DNA of 64,000 bases, taken from contig OW028574.1 of NCBI GenBank assembly GCA_932294295.1, forward strand, positions 52,698,797 through 52,762,796, read 5' to 3'. A program made the translations under genes and the position numbers. Source of the stretch: Alitta virens. Lineage: Eukaryota > Annelida > Polychaeta > Phyllodocida > Nereididae. This document shows positions 48,366-61,793 of the stretch, in pieces. The first letter of the stretch is position 1. Each line of letters opens with the position of its first letter. The notes under the pieces are model-generated. The model was given only the letters and a program-made list of their open reading frames with translations, had not been told where the DNA came from and did not search any database.

Positions 48366-50970
48366 CCCAGCCAAAGACTCTGAACAAATGATTGACCAAA
48401 AAGTTGTCATAAAATTGATTACCTTGAACTGCTATACCCTAGTTATTTTGACAGCAAAATTATTACTATGCAAATTAAATAGTTAATGCTGTTCTGACGC
48501 TGGGCGGACTAGTAGTAAGAAATTTGTTGGCATAGTGAAAGCAGGTGACTTTTTACACTTTTCCATTGACATTTTGACTGTGTCTATAAACTAGTTATTC
48601 GCACAAATTTGTCAGCTATCTAACTGCTTAGTCGGCTAAGTCATTTAATGTGACACGTTTTTGGTTAAGAAGTTAGTTAGTTATACGTGTTAACCAAAGC
48701 TGGCTGGCGTATGTCAGTTAAACCTAAAACAGTAAAGGTTCGAACTCTTTGTGAGTTTAATTTATTATTACTCTTATCTAGCACACCTACCAGGCAAACA
48801 ATGATGTAACTGATAATTTCTACAGAAAATGTAGTTAATATGCAATATGTTCTTTGTATTACTGCATCCTGCAGATGTCTAAGGGGACAGTTTCTACCAA
48901 GGTCCTACAGTAAACACCGAAAATAGTGCGGAGACCACACAAGTTAACAAATGCTGAATTATTTAGCCCCTGATCAAGGTAGCTGATGGCCAATTCCCCC
49001 AAATGCTGGCCGCATATCTCTTAATCCTCCTGATAGCTCTTTTGCATTTAATATGTGATTAGATGGAGCAGATACTTATTCTGATGATCAATGACATATT
49101 TAGCAAAGTTGGCCATTGCGTAGGAGCTTCTTCTATGGTATTTCATGTCAATTCTGTTTGACTGGAAATCCCTTTGCTCGGATTTGCTTTTATCTGGCTG
49201 ATGCTCGAAAAAGAGCTTCAGAAATGAAGGGACTAGGAGCCGAAGACTGGAGCAATTGCCAGCCATATTTATGGTGCATCCGGGATCTTGCTCTGATCCC
49301 CTTGCCATTTACGATTTGAGGAGGTGGACGAGATCGTGCATCTCTACCAATGCATGTGACTTTTGCTCCTCTCTTGGTGGAGAGCACTTCCTGTTCGTTT
49401 GCAAAACAAATTGCTTCCAATTTTTGCTCTCAATTTCTTGGCAAAAAACAACAATATCTGAAGGGAATTTATTGCAGAGACAAACGATCCCAAGAATATC
49501 ATAAGTTGATATCTCCTCCCATACAAAGGAGACTTATTGACCATTTTTAGTGGGGTGTACAATACCACTGTATAAATGATGTATGACCACAACTGCATCT
49601 TCAGTAGGAAAGAAAAAAACTAAGTTATCCAGAAGTTCCAGTAGTATAGGCCTATATTTCGCAGTTCTTTTGAACATGCGGTCAAAAACATATTGCTCAA
49701 GATCACAGCATTCAAAAATATTGGGACCTTGGAGTTAAAAAAAAAAAAAAAAAAAAAATAGAAAGCAATTAAATGTATTTTCAAATTAAAGGCCTCTGAA
49801 CATTCACAGTGTGTACAAACTTCAGATTAGAATAACACATCATTATGTAGAAATATATGCCCAATGTAGAGCATGACAAACCATTTTTAATTTACACCAA
49901 AATACTTTGAGGTTGGTTGAAGGGGTAAAGCAAGGCGGAAGTAACGACGAGTTTTGGCTTATTGCAAGATATTTGTGTGGTCCTGATAGTTAACAGGCTA
50001 ACTACAAGACTCATAAAGCATCTTCAAGGGGGTTGGATGATCAGGAATCAGGATACCTGCTAAGGGCGAAACTGAGGCTGCTGCTGCTGCTGAGAGCTTA
50101 TAACTGATGGATGCTGCTGTGAAACTCAGTGATGGGGTGAAAGAGGTACATTACATCAGTAGCAAACCTCTTGGGGGTAATTGACACACCCTGCCCTATT
50201 GCCACCACACAGCATTGATGAAAGGTCAGGGTTTGAACCCGTGTCAACTGCATCTGTGACTAATTGATATCAGATTACACCACTGACCTTTGTTAAGGCA
50301 GGTAATCCAGACATTACGTCATGTACAATATTAAACAACCGCCAAGTGGATGAAAAGAATGACAGCTAAGAAGGATAGATCTGACATTTTAAACTAATGA
50401 TCCTGTCTTTTTTTATCTGACTGCCTTATCACTTATCTCTAAATCAGCTTAAGTCGGCTTATCTATCATTATCTAGTGAAGATTTTATCTCTGAATGATA
50501 AGATTCGCCAAGCATTAGGATTAAAATTGCAAAAAAAAATGTAATACATTTTTGTACCTGTAACTTGACATAATGATGTTGCCTCTAAGTAATTACCTAG
50601 ATATTTTGCAGCTGAATTTGAGCAGCTGGGTGGCCTATAGTGGCAAGATCTGCTGTAGACTGTTTTCAGACCTTCGTAAATTCCCTGAAGGTTTTTCCAT
50701 CATTTTCCCTGTTTGTAGAAAATTCTAAATATTTTTTAGTTATCAGGTATACTGACTGGTTACCTGGAATAACATCCAAATTCCTTTCCCGTCTTTGCCT
50801 TCTGGTGCTATACCAGATTCCCAGGGTTTTCCCTGAGCACTGCTGACTGGGAAATCTGAAACACATTTTCCAGATTTCCCTGATTTCCAGAATGGTTTGG
50901 TTAGTTTCCGGAGCACTCTTAAATTCTTAATGAACCAAATCTTTGCTAAATGACATCCGAACGAAAAATA

Positions 50971-51073
50971 TAATTTGTGGTGCATAGTACTAATTTTGTG
51001 TTGCCTAGTACTAATTTTGTGTTGCCTAGTACTAATTTTGTGTTGCCTAGTACTAATTTTGTGGTGCCTAGTA
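50971..51073. repeat. 21-bp minisatellite, about five units
   Basis: Unit 'ttgcctagtactaattttgtg'; the unit length is a multiple of three, so one frame on each strand stays open through the array, but this is not a gene. Confidence 0.85.
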
Positions 51074-51139
51074 TATTCAGTGTCTGTGCTGGTGCAAGTA
51101 AAGACCCCACAAAAGGGTATATATGTAACATGGTGTAAA

Positions 51140-51310
51140 TTCAAGTCTTATCATCTCATAATTACGTCTGCCTCTAGCAGCTGGTCATGCTATAAACTTC
51201 AAATGCATGCAGTATATGGACAGCGCAATACACTGAGAATTGGTTTTCCTGGGGGATGCCTGCAGGGTGACTTGAAGTTTATTTTGGCCCATGGATGTTT
51301 ATGCTGATAC
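51140..51310. repeat. SINE body fragment next to the minisatellite
   Basis: Contains 'cttatcatctcataattacg', then 'tctgcctctagcagctggtca' and 'catggatgtttatgctga', words of the SINE family. Confidence 0.5.
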
Positions 51311-54300
51311 GATTTTATGAGATTATAAAGAGCTCTCTTTTTGTGGTGACGTAAAATTACTTCTTTTTTTCTACAGACATTTCTGATCAACAAAATATTG
51401 GCAATTTTGTTATTTGTAGACATGAGTACTTTGTATTGGCATTCCTGAATGCTTCAACATTTATCTAAATTATCTTCTTTTATTTGGCCCTATAGCTGCC
51501 ATATTTCTGTGTCTATTCATAGATTTAATCGTTTGACAACTAACTACCTAAAAAGATCATGTTTCAAGCAGAAGTGACTGATTGGGGATATTAGAATTTC
51601 AAGGTGAATTGTACGATGCAGCAATGAAAAGAGCAGAAAATACCTAGGTCAAATAACAGCTGAAAAACTTGTCACACTTGGCTGGTATAATGCAAAGCTA
51701 AGTCGTTTACAAGATTTTTCTGCTGAGTTAAACCTGTCACCTTTCAATTGCGAAATAAGAAAATCATGTCCGATTTCACGTTTGAATGTGTACACCAAGA
51801 GCCAAATTTATAAGAAAAGGCCAATTAAGGAATTATATGTATGCAGTATGATTTTATGAAAACATGAAAATTATGAATGTAGCAAGAGGGTTACAAGTTT
51901 GTAAAACTGTCTAAAATCTTAATTATTTTGATTGTGAATGAATTGCCAGCATTGATAATGTCATTTAAGATGAAATTATTTTGACTAAATGACTAAAAGG
52001 TAATGATCATAATTGACAGGTATACGTGGAATTGTTTGGATAAGAAACATTGTCGTTTAGTCACCCTACCATTAGTCATTCTTAATTAAGGCATTTAAGG
52101 CTAAATGATCTTTGACTAAATTGGAGATCATGGAACCAAGAGCAGATGTTTAGATTAAGCAAAGCTACAAATGTATGGTTTGGTCAGTTGACTCAGTTGG
52201 TCTAGGCATCACAAGTAAAAAATTGTTTTCAGAATCAGGAATATTTTTATGCGTTTATCTTTGTGATATACACCTCCATTGGGGCAGACGACATTGTGAT
52301 TATGCAATATAAATATTAGAATTATCTCTAATTATTCACGATGGGGAACCATCGTCAAGTACTGGAATCGTACAAATAATATGCACCCCACCCAATTTTA
52401 ACGACTTCAGACATTTGCAAATTCTTCATTTTATTTCACCTTGGATCAAGTGGCCTGTATAAATGTACCATTTTATTGCTATATTATGCATTCAAGACTT
52501 TGACCTTCCGACTCCAAGGTGTTCAACTGTAACTTGAACTGAAATGACAAGCTATCGCATGAGCAGTCTGACATGTTTTAAAAATACACTCCAACACTCT
52601 GCTAAAGTTTACATGAATGTGCCTCGGTAAAGTAGTAGGACATGTCTGTTATTTGGCAGTAGTTAAACATGCGAGTTTTGCCATATCTGTGGAACAGAGT
52701 TGCAGAGCATAGATAAAGGGAACCATTGCCAAGATATATCACAAAATAATCAATTTCCTTTTTGTCTAAACTACATTGTGCATGTATGTACCCCATTTTT
52801 TAGGGCCTCAAATTCCAATAAAATTGTGGGTTAGAACTTCAGCCTTAGCACTCTTTACACTCCAGATGCCACTTTTTAACCAAATTGTGGGTTTGAAGGT
52901 CAGCCTTATAGAGCTCTTTACTCCCTAAAGCCCATTTTATAATCAAATTGTAGGTTTGACAATCAGTCTGAGCCCCTATCAGCTGACAGAATTCAGTAAA
53001 AGAACATTTTGTGTACTTCACACCCAGGAAAGATTGGAAAAAAAACTCCTGGGGTGGTATATCAATGCTTTGAAACTTTCTTTGAATATAATGTTAGACT
53101 GAGACATTCCATTGTGGCAAAGCATGATATTTGACATCTGCCTCAATCAGCTCATCATCATATCTGCCCAAAGGAGAACGTAGCCAATCAATGAAAACTG
53201 TGTGAAATATGGAGGTAAAGAAGGTGTAAAAATGGACAGCTGTATAATATGTCTGAAGAGATAAATTGAAGTCCCGGGGGTTTCTTTTCTTATAAAAAAA
53301 AATGGAGAAGTTAGTCTTAGTGTGACTAATTGCACTTTTTAACACGATCTGCCTAATTACCTCTTCAGTTATGTTCACTTTTTTCAAAGGCAACTTTTCT
53401 TTCTGCACATATATTTACAAAGAAAACAGTTCAACTTAAAAGGCAACCGTCTTAACTGCAACTAAAACCGCAATTAAAACATAAAGAACTTCAAATATTT
53501 TATCTACAAACAGTAAAATGTCAAGTCTGTATTTGGCCATGGCAGCAACATAAAACAAAACCACATTATACTGGAATATTTACTTTAGCAAAGGTGTAAG
53601 TTACACAGGGCCCAGTCGTGCCAATTATAAGGTGTCTTGAGAGGCATATCATGTGCCATAGACACATAAGATGCCTTTCTCGTGATGTGTAGAATGCAAA
53701 CATAGCAGTTCTCTGCCAGAAACCACATGAAGAGGACCCCAAAAGTTTTCATTTTTTCGTTCAGACGTGACACGTCAAGTTTTCCCCTTCTTGCACGTCA
53801 GCTGTGCTCAGCCAACCGTGACTAGTTGAAATATTTCGCGAAAGTGTGCAGAATATGGCACCTTGTTCCAAAAGGATTCGTAGAGTCTTTCAAAGAATGC
53901 TAATTCTGCCAAATGCAAATGCAAAAAAAATGTTAGTATCATATATTTATTTGTCCTTTGGTATGATTCTGCCACCATCTCTGTAACATCGTGAACATAA
54001 TTGTAAATGAGGGTTTATATAGTCTGTCATCACTCAACAATCCCAACCCACCTAACAATAACTGATAACACCCTCAGAAGGCTTATCCAGTCTTTCTCAA
54101 CTCCCTGGGGAGTATTCAGCCTTGAGCATGGGGTTAGCCAAAGCTATGGGCATAGGAGCTCACACCAGCACCTTCAGTGTGATGGCCTATTGCCAAGTAC
54201 CCATCACACCTGGGTGGTGTGAGGTAGTGGGTGCAGGGTTCTACTCAACTCCTGCATGCCATGGTGGTGGTTATAAACTTGCTGTACCTAAAAGGCCAAT

Positions 54301-54969
54301 ATTAATTCCCTGCCGCAAAAATTGAAAGAGTTTTAATGGCAAAGGGGACTTAATGGCAAGTTTAAATACAAAGGCTAGAGAACTAACGTGTCCAAATTTT
54401 GTCAAATTGTTAGTGTTTAATAACCGAAGCGTTATGGGACCCAATGGCAATGGCCTATTGGGTTTGACGCCCTCCCCCCCCCCCCCCCACTCCCCCTTAA
54501 CTGTGGCTATATGCTCCAAAGAGATCATCCCTGCATTTCAATAAAGCACCTTGCCCTCAGCAAGATATATTACATTGCAGTGACTCACTGTAATGGCACC
54601 ATTTAATCAGTTATAATTGTTTCCCTATGGAGGATTTTCTTTGGAAAATAAAATTCACTTGGTATACAAACTGTCTCTGCATGACCTGCCTTAAATGCCT
54701 GGACCTCTTACTACGATCTTCTGATTGGCCAATTTAGCTATTAAAGGATATTATTTGCTTGTCCTCACAAAGATTCTGTTAAGGTCACCCAGTGTGCACC
54801 TGGGCATTGAGTAAAGTGAAAGAAAACTTGGTGGGGAACATTTTGACAGGTGCAATATAATGGAACCCAATTGTAACCCCACCTCACTAATAAGGCCACT
54901 TTGTAATTAAAATCACGTAAAAAAAAAAAAAAGATTTGTATTCTTGCCATTGCTTGGAAGTCATTTATT

Positions 54970-55028
54970 GCATTGCAGTGCATTGTATTGTATTGTATTG
55001 TATTGTATAATTTGTATTGTATTGTATA
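54970..55028. repeat. (attgt)n microsatellite
   Basis: A run of 'attgt' pentamers with small interruptions. A second pentamer run '(tatcc)n' follows at about 55117-55152. Confidence 0.8.
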
Positions 55029-55894
55029 CATCACACTTCTATCACAATTGTATTATATTACATTTATGGTATTACTATTGTAAGCTGCAATATCTTCCCT
55101 TTAGTCCATTAGCTTAATCCTATCCTATCCTATCCCATCCCATCCTATCCTACCTGTAGAGATTTATCGGCGCACCTTCATTTAAATGCAAAAAAACAAT
55201 GAACCAACAGAACAATTTCAAGTTATATTTTTTTCATTGAAGAGTGCGAGTTAGAAAATATTTCTTACATATCCCTTTGCAATTGTATACGGTACAGTAT
55301 TACACGATGCTATGTAATTGGCAAGTGTGAAAATCAGTTGCACAACTAGCTGGAATTTCCTAGTTTAGTGTTAAACAGGAAAACGATACAGAATGTGTCA
55401 GTGAGGCAATTCTGTGTTTGATGTGTAATATGTGCCTACTTATTTATAATACCAGAGTGGCTTGCTAGTTTTTCGTCATATCAAAACATGAACAGCCCAG
55501 TTCCATTTACTACTGACAATGAACTCCACTCAGATCAAACAAAATCTGGGAGACATCCAAATAGTACATGCAGAGCAAAATGCCTTTATGATACATGCTC
55601 TAGATAAAATATACATAGGGCAATAGAAAGAAAAACATGGCTAGATGCTTATTCATGTAGATTAAAGTTAATTGACCATAATAATCATGATAATTGGTAG
55701 TTGCTGATACAACATGATGAATTGCATCAAATCACGAGATATAAAAAATACAGGGGAAAAAATTAAATACTTGCAATTTCATAAAACTTACATATGCTAT
55801 ATAAATAAGGATAGAAAGAAGTTTAATGCTGTACACTGTGTACATACAAATGTATTAAAATAGATTTTATAACGGAGGTGAATGGAAACAGAAT

Positions 55895-56125
55895 TGTCCA
55901 GTGGTCAAGGTCATAGGTCAGCTCTACTGGAGGTTCTGGGTTGGAATCCTAGCCCAATTGCTCTTGATAACTAGCTCAGTCTAAGCTGAAAGTCATTCGC
56001 ATAAGATCCTTATCTGCTTATTATTTGGTGGTGCTGTGCGCAGTGTCTTATCTATGCTGAGGCAGTTAAGATGGCGTTGATTCGCCAGTCTTATCATCTC
56101 ATCATTACGTCTGCCTCTGGTAGTT
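55895..56125 (+). repeat. SINE copy with degenerate tRNA-like head
   Basis: Head 'tgtccagtggtcaaggtcat' with 'gttctgggttggaatcctag', then body words 'gtcttatctatgctgaggca' and 'tctcatcattacgtctgcct'. Confidence 0.6.
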
Positions 56126-58187
56126 ACTCTCATAACCTGGGTAATAAAACAGAAGGTATTGCTGCCAACAGGTGATAGTAATTTCTATGTGTTTGAATTT
56201 TGTTAGATCATAGAAGTCTTTTGCAGAAAACTTGATTTTAGTTTCAATAGGGGTTTCCATTGACCACGATTAAATTCCCAATTTAAAAACTATAATAGGT
56301 TTTTCATAAATATGGAAACGACTTTTAAGGAGCAGAATGAGGTCATTTGCTTATGTACCCCATCTAGAAATTTCATCAAACAATTGCCCCTTATCAAAAA
56401 TGCTTATATATGTGCGGGGAAAAAAAGAAAAGACTTTAATTGACAAGACATTTTACCCCTGTTAAATATATTTGTGAATATAAATAAATCTATGAAGCAA
56501 AAGCTGGCTATTTGGTGATGTTAATTTCATAATGGCGGGCATTAGATTCCACCCTTGTATTATGCCTATAACCATGATAACCAAAACTACCTTGATGTGA
56601 AATCATCAGCTATAAGCTATCACTGTTCAAGGACATGCATCCGTCCACCAAATGACAAATAACAGAACTCTGTAAGCTACATCAGGATTGATCAGAATTC
56701 TATCAAACTAAAACACATTATATTACCACAATAGTCTTGTTATATGAATCATATGATTTGGCTGAGGACTTTTGCAAAATGGGCAGTTGTCGCAGTTCCC
56801 CTGGCATGGCCATAAAAACAAACACCTTATATTTATATAATAATAAACTTTCGTTAGCACAGAAAGAAAAAAACTCTTTTATTATGATAATAAAACAGTT
56901 TTTAATAAATCAAACTCTTTCTGTGTAATGTTCGAAAAACTCTTCATCATGAAACCCCCCCCCCCCCCGCCCCTTTATCATGTTCATTATCATGAATGAA
57001 AAAAGTCTTTGTTATTCTGACAAAACATTTGCACTATAATGATGAAACATTTTTTTCATCATATACCAAAACAATTCATTATATATAATAACGGTTTGTT
57101 TAAAACAAGAAAATTTGTTTAAAACAAGAAAATTCTTCCATAATCACAAACAGAAACGTTTAAAAAGAAATGAAAACTTTGTTATAACAAAAACTCCTTT
57201 TCTATTTATGAAAAACTTTACTGTAATAAAAAAAGGTGTTTTATTTTTAGAAATTCTTCAATATCAATAACTTTTCATTATCTGATTATGACAGAAACAG
57301 AGCAAAAAAGGTTAAAAAAAACCTACAAAGGTAAAATAAAAAAAAACCTTATGTTTGTGTTGTACCCAATACATATATCAAATTTTTTTTTTTTGGGGGG
57401 GGGGGTTTCTCTGGCTGTATCATTGGCTGTTTGAAGGATATAATACAAAAGTATACAGAATGTCAAAAGTGCACCTACAAGTAGCTTTATAAATCGTGCA
57501 CCAGATGCAGTGACCCATGATTGATGTTCACTGAGTCACCATGTTTTGACAACAGTTTCTGGATATACCCCAAAAATGCTATCCTGTTTTCCAGGAAATC
57601 CTATTTCTCTTTGATATATTCTTGACAGCTCTTCATTGGCCTCAACCTTAGTCACAAGCTTGTTTTCCCATCTTAGAAGGGAAAGCAGCAAGGCTCATTG
57701 TGATCCTTGTGTCAACCCTGGTCATTGGTCAACCTCACGAGATTAACTCCTTTCACAGTAACACCAAATAATTTGAAAAACTTTTTCATTTTGGCTTTAT
57801 GCAAAGGTGGGGCTGCCCACAGGTTGTTGTAGCCATTCTGGAAAACAGAGATATAATCTGGAAACAAATTGCAATTTTTTTCCAATCTGGGAATACTCAG
57901 GACACTTAAAATACCCAAAAAAGAACAGAAAAATCAGGGAGCCTGAGATTTCACTATTGAAAGAAAGTTCTTAAGGAATTTCCAGTGAAAACTCAGGGAA
58001 ATGAGTGAAGTGCTGGGAACCCTGGTTACCATGTTCACTACTAAATATGGCACCATTCTGCAGATTGGTTCCTTATTCCACAGATTTATAATATTTCCTC
58101 GTTTATGGATTCATATACTGTAAGATCACCAGTTATTACTGTTTTAACTCCAAATATTAAGACCCTATATTGTTTCTTAATTTTCAG

Positions 58188-59209
58188 ATTTGGCGATGCC
58201 CAGACGTAAAGCTTTTACCATGCAAGATACTGCCAAAACAATGCACATCCTTCCGCATGATCTATATCCGCCATGTTCACTTAGAGTGTCCAGCTTGCTT
58301 GATCTGCGTTGACCCATGGGAAGTTAAACCATGGTCATCTGTAAAAGCACCTCCAACCTCTTCCAAGTCTCGCAACAAGCGTACCAAAGTCAAGAATGAC
58401 ATTGTGGACACCAACCCCACAGAAGATGTCACACCTCAGAGCGCACTTGCACCCATAACCAAAGAAGAAAAGAGACGACTCCGTCAGCAACGGAGAGAAA
58501 AAAAGGTAAGGAGTTGTTGTGCAGAAGTATTGTAAATTATCAGTAAAGGAATCTACCTTCTGACTGACGTAACTAAAAATCTTGAACAAACATGGTCTCA
58601 TCAATAATAGTGATAAAATCTCTTCAAAACTACCTCGCCTACTAGCACTTTGCCAGGGGGCAGCTGCTCTTTAGCTCAGTTGGTAGAGGCGTACAGTTGC
58701 CACATTAGATGGTGGAGAATCCGGTTCCATATGGCTTATGGGTAGGGTAGATCGAGTCCCGCTCATGGGGTAAAGTTGTTGACTGAGGTGTGTCAGGTGG
58801 TCATTGGGGATATAGTTATATGATCCCAGTGCACAACTTCCTTGCCTACTAGCACATACTTGGCAGCTGCTCTTTAGCCCAACTGCATGGTAGAGATACA
58901 TGTATAGTTGCCACACTAGGTATAACAGATAGATATCTACCATGTACTTCCCCAACTGAGAATAAAAGTTTTGGTCAAAATGACACCGGGATGGGTATCT
59001 GCCTTGATTGACACTGTCATCACAAATATCTTAACTCAACTGATTCAATCAGGCAAAACACAAGCCCCTAGTTCATGGAAATAGTAATTAACAAACTGAC
59101 AATCTATTTTTTTCTTCAGGAAAAACGACGAAAGCGAAAACTGGAACGTCGATTGCGTCGACAACGTCGCAGACTGCATAAGAAATCAAACACAACAAAA
59201 ACCACATGA
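58188..59209 (+). CDS. C-terminal exons of an unidentified cysteine-containing protein with a very basic tail
   Basis: Exons 58188-58505 and 59120-59209, both phase 0, give 135 residues to the TGA at 59207. The first part has six cysteines in about 37 residues (RC, PC, QC, then HLECPACLIC), followed by a Pro/Ser/Lys linker. The end is extremely basic (EEKRRLRQQRREKK joined to EKRRKRKLERRLRRQRRR). The spacing C-x14-C with FR...HLEC recalls the last exon of cystine-knot factors such as PDGF/VEGF or IL-17, and basic tails in PDGF/VEGF bind heparan sulfate. This is suggestive only; a nuclear basic protein is possible if the gene is not secreted. The upstream exons are unresolved; the leader exon at 37619 is a candidate. 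Confidence 0.5.
58665..58930 (+). repeat. Two related tRNA-like repeats in the last intron
   Basis: 'gctctttagctcagttggta' with a B-box-like 'gatcgagtcccg' (58672-58765). A diverged second copy starts near 58865 ('ctgctctttagcccaactgc'), and both share 'agttgccacattag/actag'. Confidence 0.6.
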
Positions 59210-60280
59210 AAAAGGGACGAAAACTCACAATTGAAAGTACTAGGCCCTATGACATGTCGCCGGTCGACACCTACTCAGTGAGAAATGATAGAAAAGGGAG
59301 GATGGATTATTAACTATGCACCTTTTCTAGATTATTGTCTTGCCAATTCACACCTTACAGGATGTTTGGTGGCAAATTGATGCTATGCAAACTTTCAATT
59401 CAGGAATGCAGAAAGCACCCAGTCATCATAAACAAATGACAATGCATCTCCACAAATTCATGCATCAATGAAATAAAGGATCACAATGTACAAATGTAGC
59501 ACTGTGCATTTCAAATTAATTTATATAAAAGCCTGCTGTGACATTTGGACAGGAAATAAAAAAGGTACAACTCGATGGGCATTCACTTAATCTAAATGTT
59601 CAAAGCAAGCATATTTGATAACAGTAGTGTACTATATCTACATCATAACTCTGTATAAAATGTACTATATTTAAATGGGCACACTTGTGCATAATGTAGA
59701 ATAGACATATGTAATATATAGCTTATTTTATGTAAAAATACAATGGTATCAGTGCAAAACATCATCAAAATTGTGTAAAAATTAACATTAATGGTCTTTC
59801 ATCTACAAGATAAGATTCTCATTCTGGCCAAAAAATAAAAACCAAGTCGGAACTGGTAAAAAGAAAACTGATTCAAGAGGACCTGTTTTTGCACTGGTAT
59901 CATTAATACGGATACCTCATTGTTTGGCACAGACACAATGTAAATTGATGATGATCCTGAATATGACAATTATATATTGATGTTTATGAAGAGATAACTG
60001 TATCCCTGTAGATTATTAAATGGACGAAGTTACATAGTGTCCCATAGCGTAGTGTTAAAGTTCAATGCTATGCAAATAAATATATTTAAATGATAGTTAT
60101 CCATTGTTACATACTGTATAAGAAATGTTAATTTATGAAAATCTTAGTAAATAAATGTATATATATATATATATACATACAACTAGTGATGTTTATATTT
60201 AGACCATGTTTCAGGTATCAGAAGTTTTCTTTTAAATATACGGGTTTATGTGTAAATATGATATATGCAGTACAATAAAT
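59210..60280 (+). other. Probable long 3' untranslated region
   Basis: No coding sequence. Candidate poly(A) signals AATAAA occur near 59471, 60076, 60149 and 60273, so alternative 3' ends are likely. Confidence 0.35.
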
Positions 60281-61793
60281 TATATAATCAAGCAACCTTA
60301 ACAACTGGTTTTTCTTTTTTTGCAAAGAAAATGTTTTGTGCGTACATGTAAACCAATGAAAACACATTCTGTACCGAAGCTGACATTCAAACTTCAAGGC
60401 ATAATATTATCCACCAGGATACAATAAAAGCAAATCATGGATGGCCAGGATGGGTCTTTCTATTCCCTTTGCCACTGGATTTCCAGGTTGCCAGGCGTTC
60501 AATGGTAAAATTTTAAACATTTAATTACTTCAGCCTTTTTTTGTTTAGTAAAATCTCGAGAAATACTGATACTAGCGCCACTTGGGAAAAAGTAAATTAA
60601 AATAAACTAAGCCCCCCCTCCCCCAATGTTCTAGCCATACAATGATAGGAATAATCATTCCAATTATTTATGCTGGTATACACATCAAACACAAGATCTA
60701 TGAGTTATAACTTATGTAGGAGAAAGAAGTTTGAGACTGTCCAATGTCAGACTAATTGAACAACAATAGCTTTACTCCATACTGTATTAGAAATTTTACC
60801 TGGTCTTTCTAAATTTTTAACAGTTTTTATGCTGTTTTCAAAACCTGTATACCTTTAAATTTACGTTGTTTTTGTCCTTTTAACTTTATTTCTTTCTTTA
60901 AAGTCCTTATTTATCTGTTTTTACATTTATGCATACTTTTATGCCATTTGTGCTAATTTTCTATACATGTAAACAAATGTGTTTTTGTACATAATTCAAC
61001 CTTTGGGTTGCAGAAAGCAACTAAATGCTATTGTATTCTATTCTAACATTAAAACCTTTCTTGCACGAACAGTCCCACCATCAAGATTAACCAATGTCAG
61101 ACCATCAATTCATTATGATGTAAGACTTTGGTAATTCATTGCCGGATACAGCATTATCAATGCGTAAATATTTTTATGCTCATGGAACTGACTCTTATTT
61201 GACTAAGATGATGAACCTCAATCAGATGCCTTCCATCGACACTAGTATATTGACCAAGTACATCAGTAAACAAGGTACCCAACAAAAACCCTTTCTTATT
61301 ACATTAACTGCCGATCCTAATACATGCCTTCCCAACAAAACCAAATCCAGTTAAATCAATAAAATATAAAAGGAATGACCTAAGACATTTCACAAACACA
61401 TGTTAGCATCACAAACGTTCACGTAAGTGGTTGATAAGTTCACAGTGCCAGACAAAAAACTATTTTCCCAGGCTTTCGTTTTTATCAAATCTTTCAACAC
61501 GCTTCAGGCAATTCATTGCGCTCAACAGAAAATTTGAGATCAGAAGCCATTTGACAGATGAAAATAAAGCATTAACGCTAACTGCTAAGAAAACACCGCT
61601 GAGATAACCAGAACTATTCACAGATTTTCGAATAACCATAAAAACTGTAAGTGCTTCAGGCATCTAATGCATAGTTTATTTTCTGATTGTGAGCTCCAGG
61701 CCCAGATTATGTACATTTTTGCAACACAGATGTAAAGTCTTTCAATGTAAATATGATAAAATTGGCAAGGATACATTATACAATGTGCCAGTG
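60281..61793. other. Spacer between convergent genes
   Basis: No firm gene. A stretch near 61100-61350 reads like the end of a LINE protein ('YDVRLW', 'NSLPDTALS' in adjoining frames), a weak call. A TTTATT (minus-strand poly(A) signal) lies near 61675, fitting the end of MAPKAP1. Confidence 0.4.

Larger units (their letters stand above)
37691..58187. other. Gene-poor 20-kb stretch (possible long intron)
   Basis: No exon with firm support was found. It holds SINE copies, palindromic and tandem repeats listed separately, a frameshifted coding remnant at 42110-42498, and long C or G runs (38762, 43663, 46867, 54474, 56957, 57395). Fold-back-like 'agttagtcaaaa/ttgactaac' words cluster near 41940-43030, 48430-48720 and 51960-52120. 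Words 'tttccctg..ttccag' recur near 50690-50900 and 57570-58020. Confidence 0.45.

Noticed and set aside
49048..49598. Cluster of overlapping open frames on both strands
   Set aside because: Frames of similar length occur on both strands with no splice context, start region or recognised motif; possibly a decayed mobile element, not supportable as a gene.
53094..53408. 104-codon minus-strand open frame
   Set aside because: No recognised motif, and a shifted frame on the same strand is also open; no exon borders identified.
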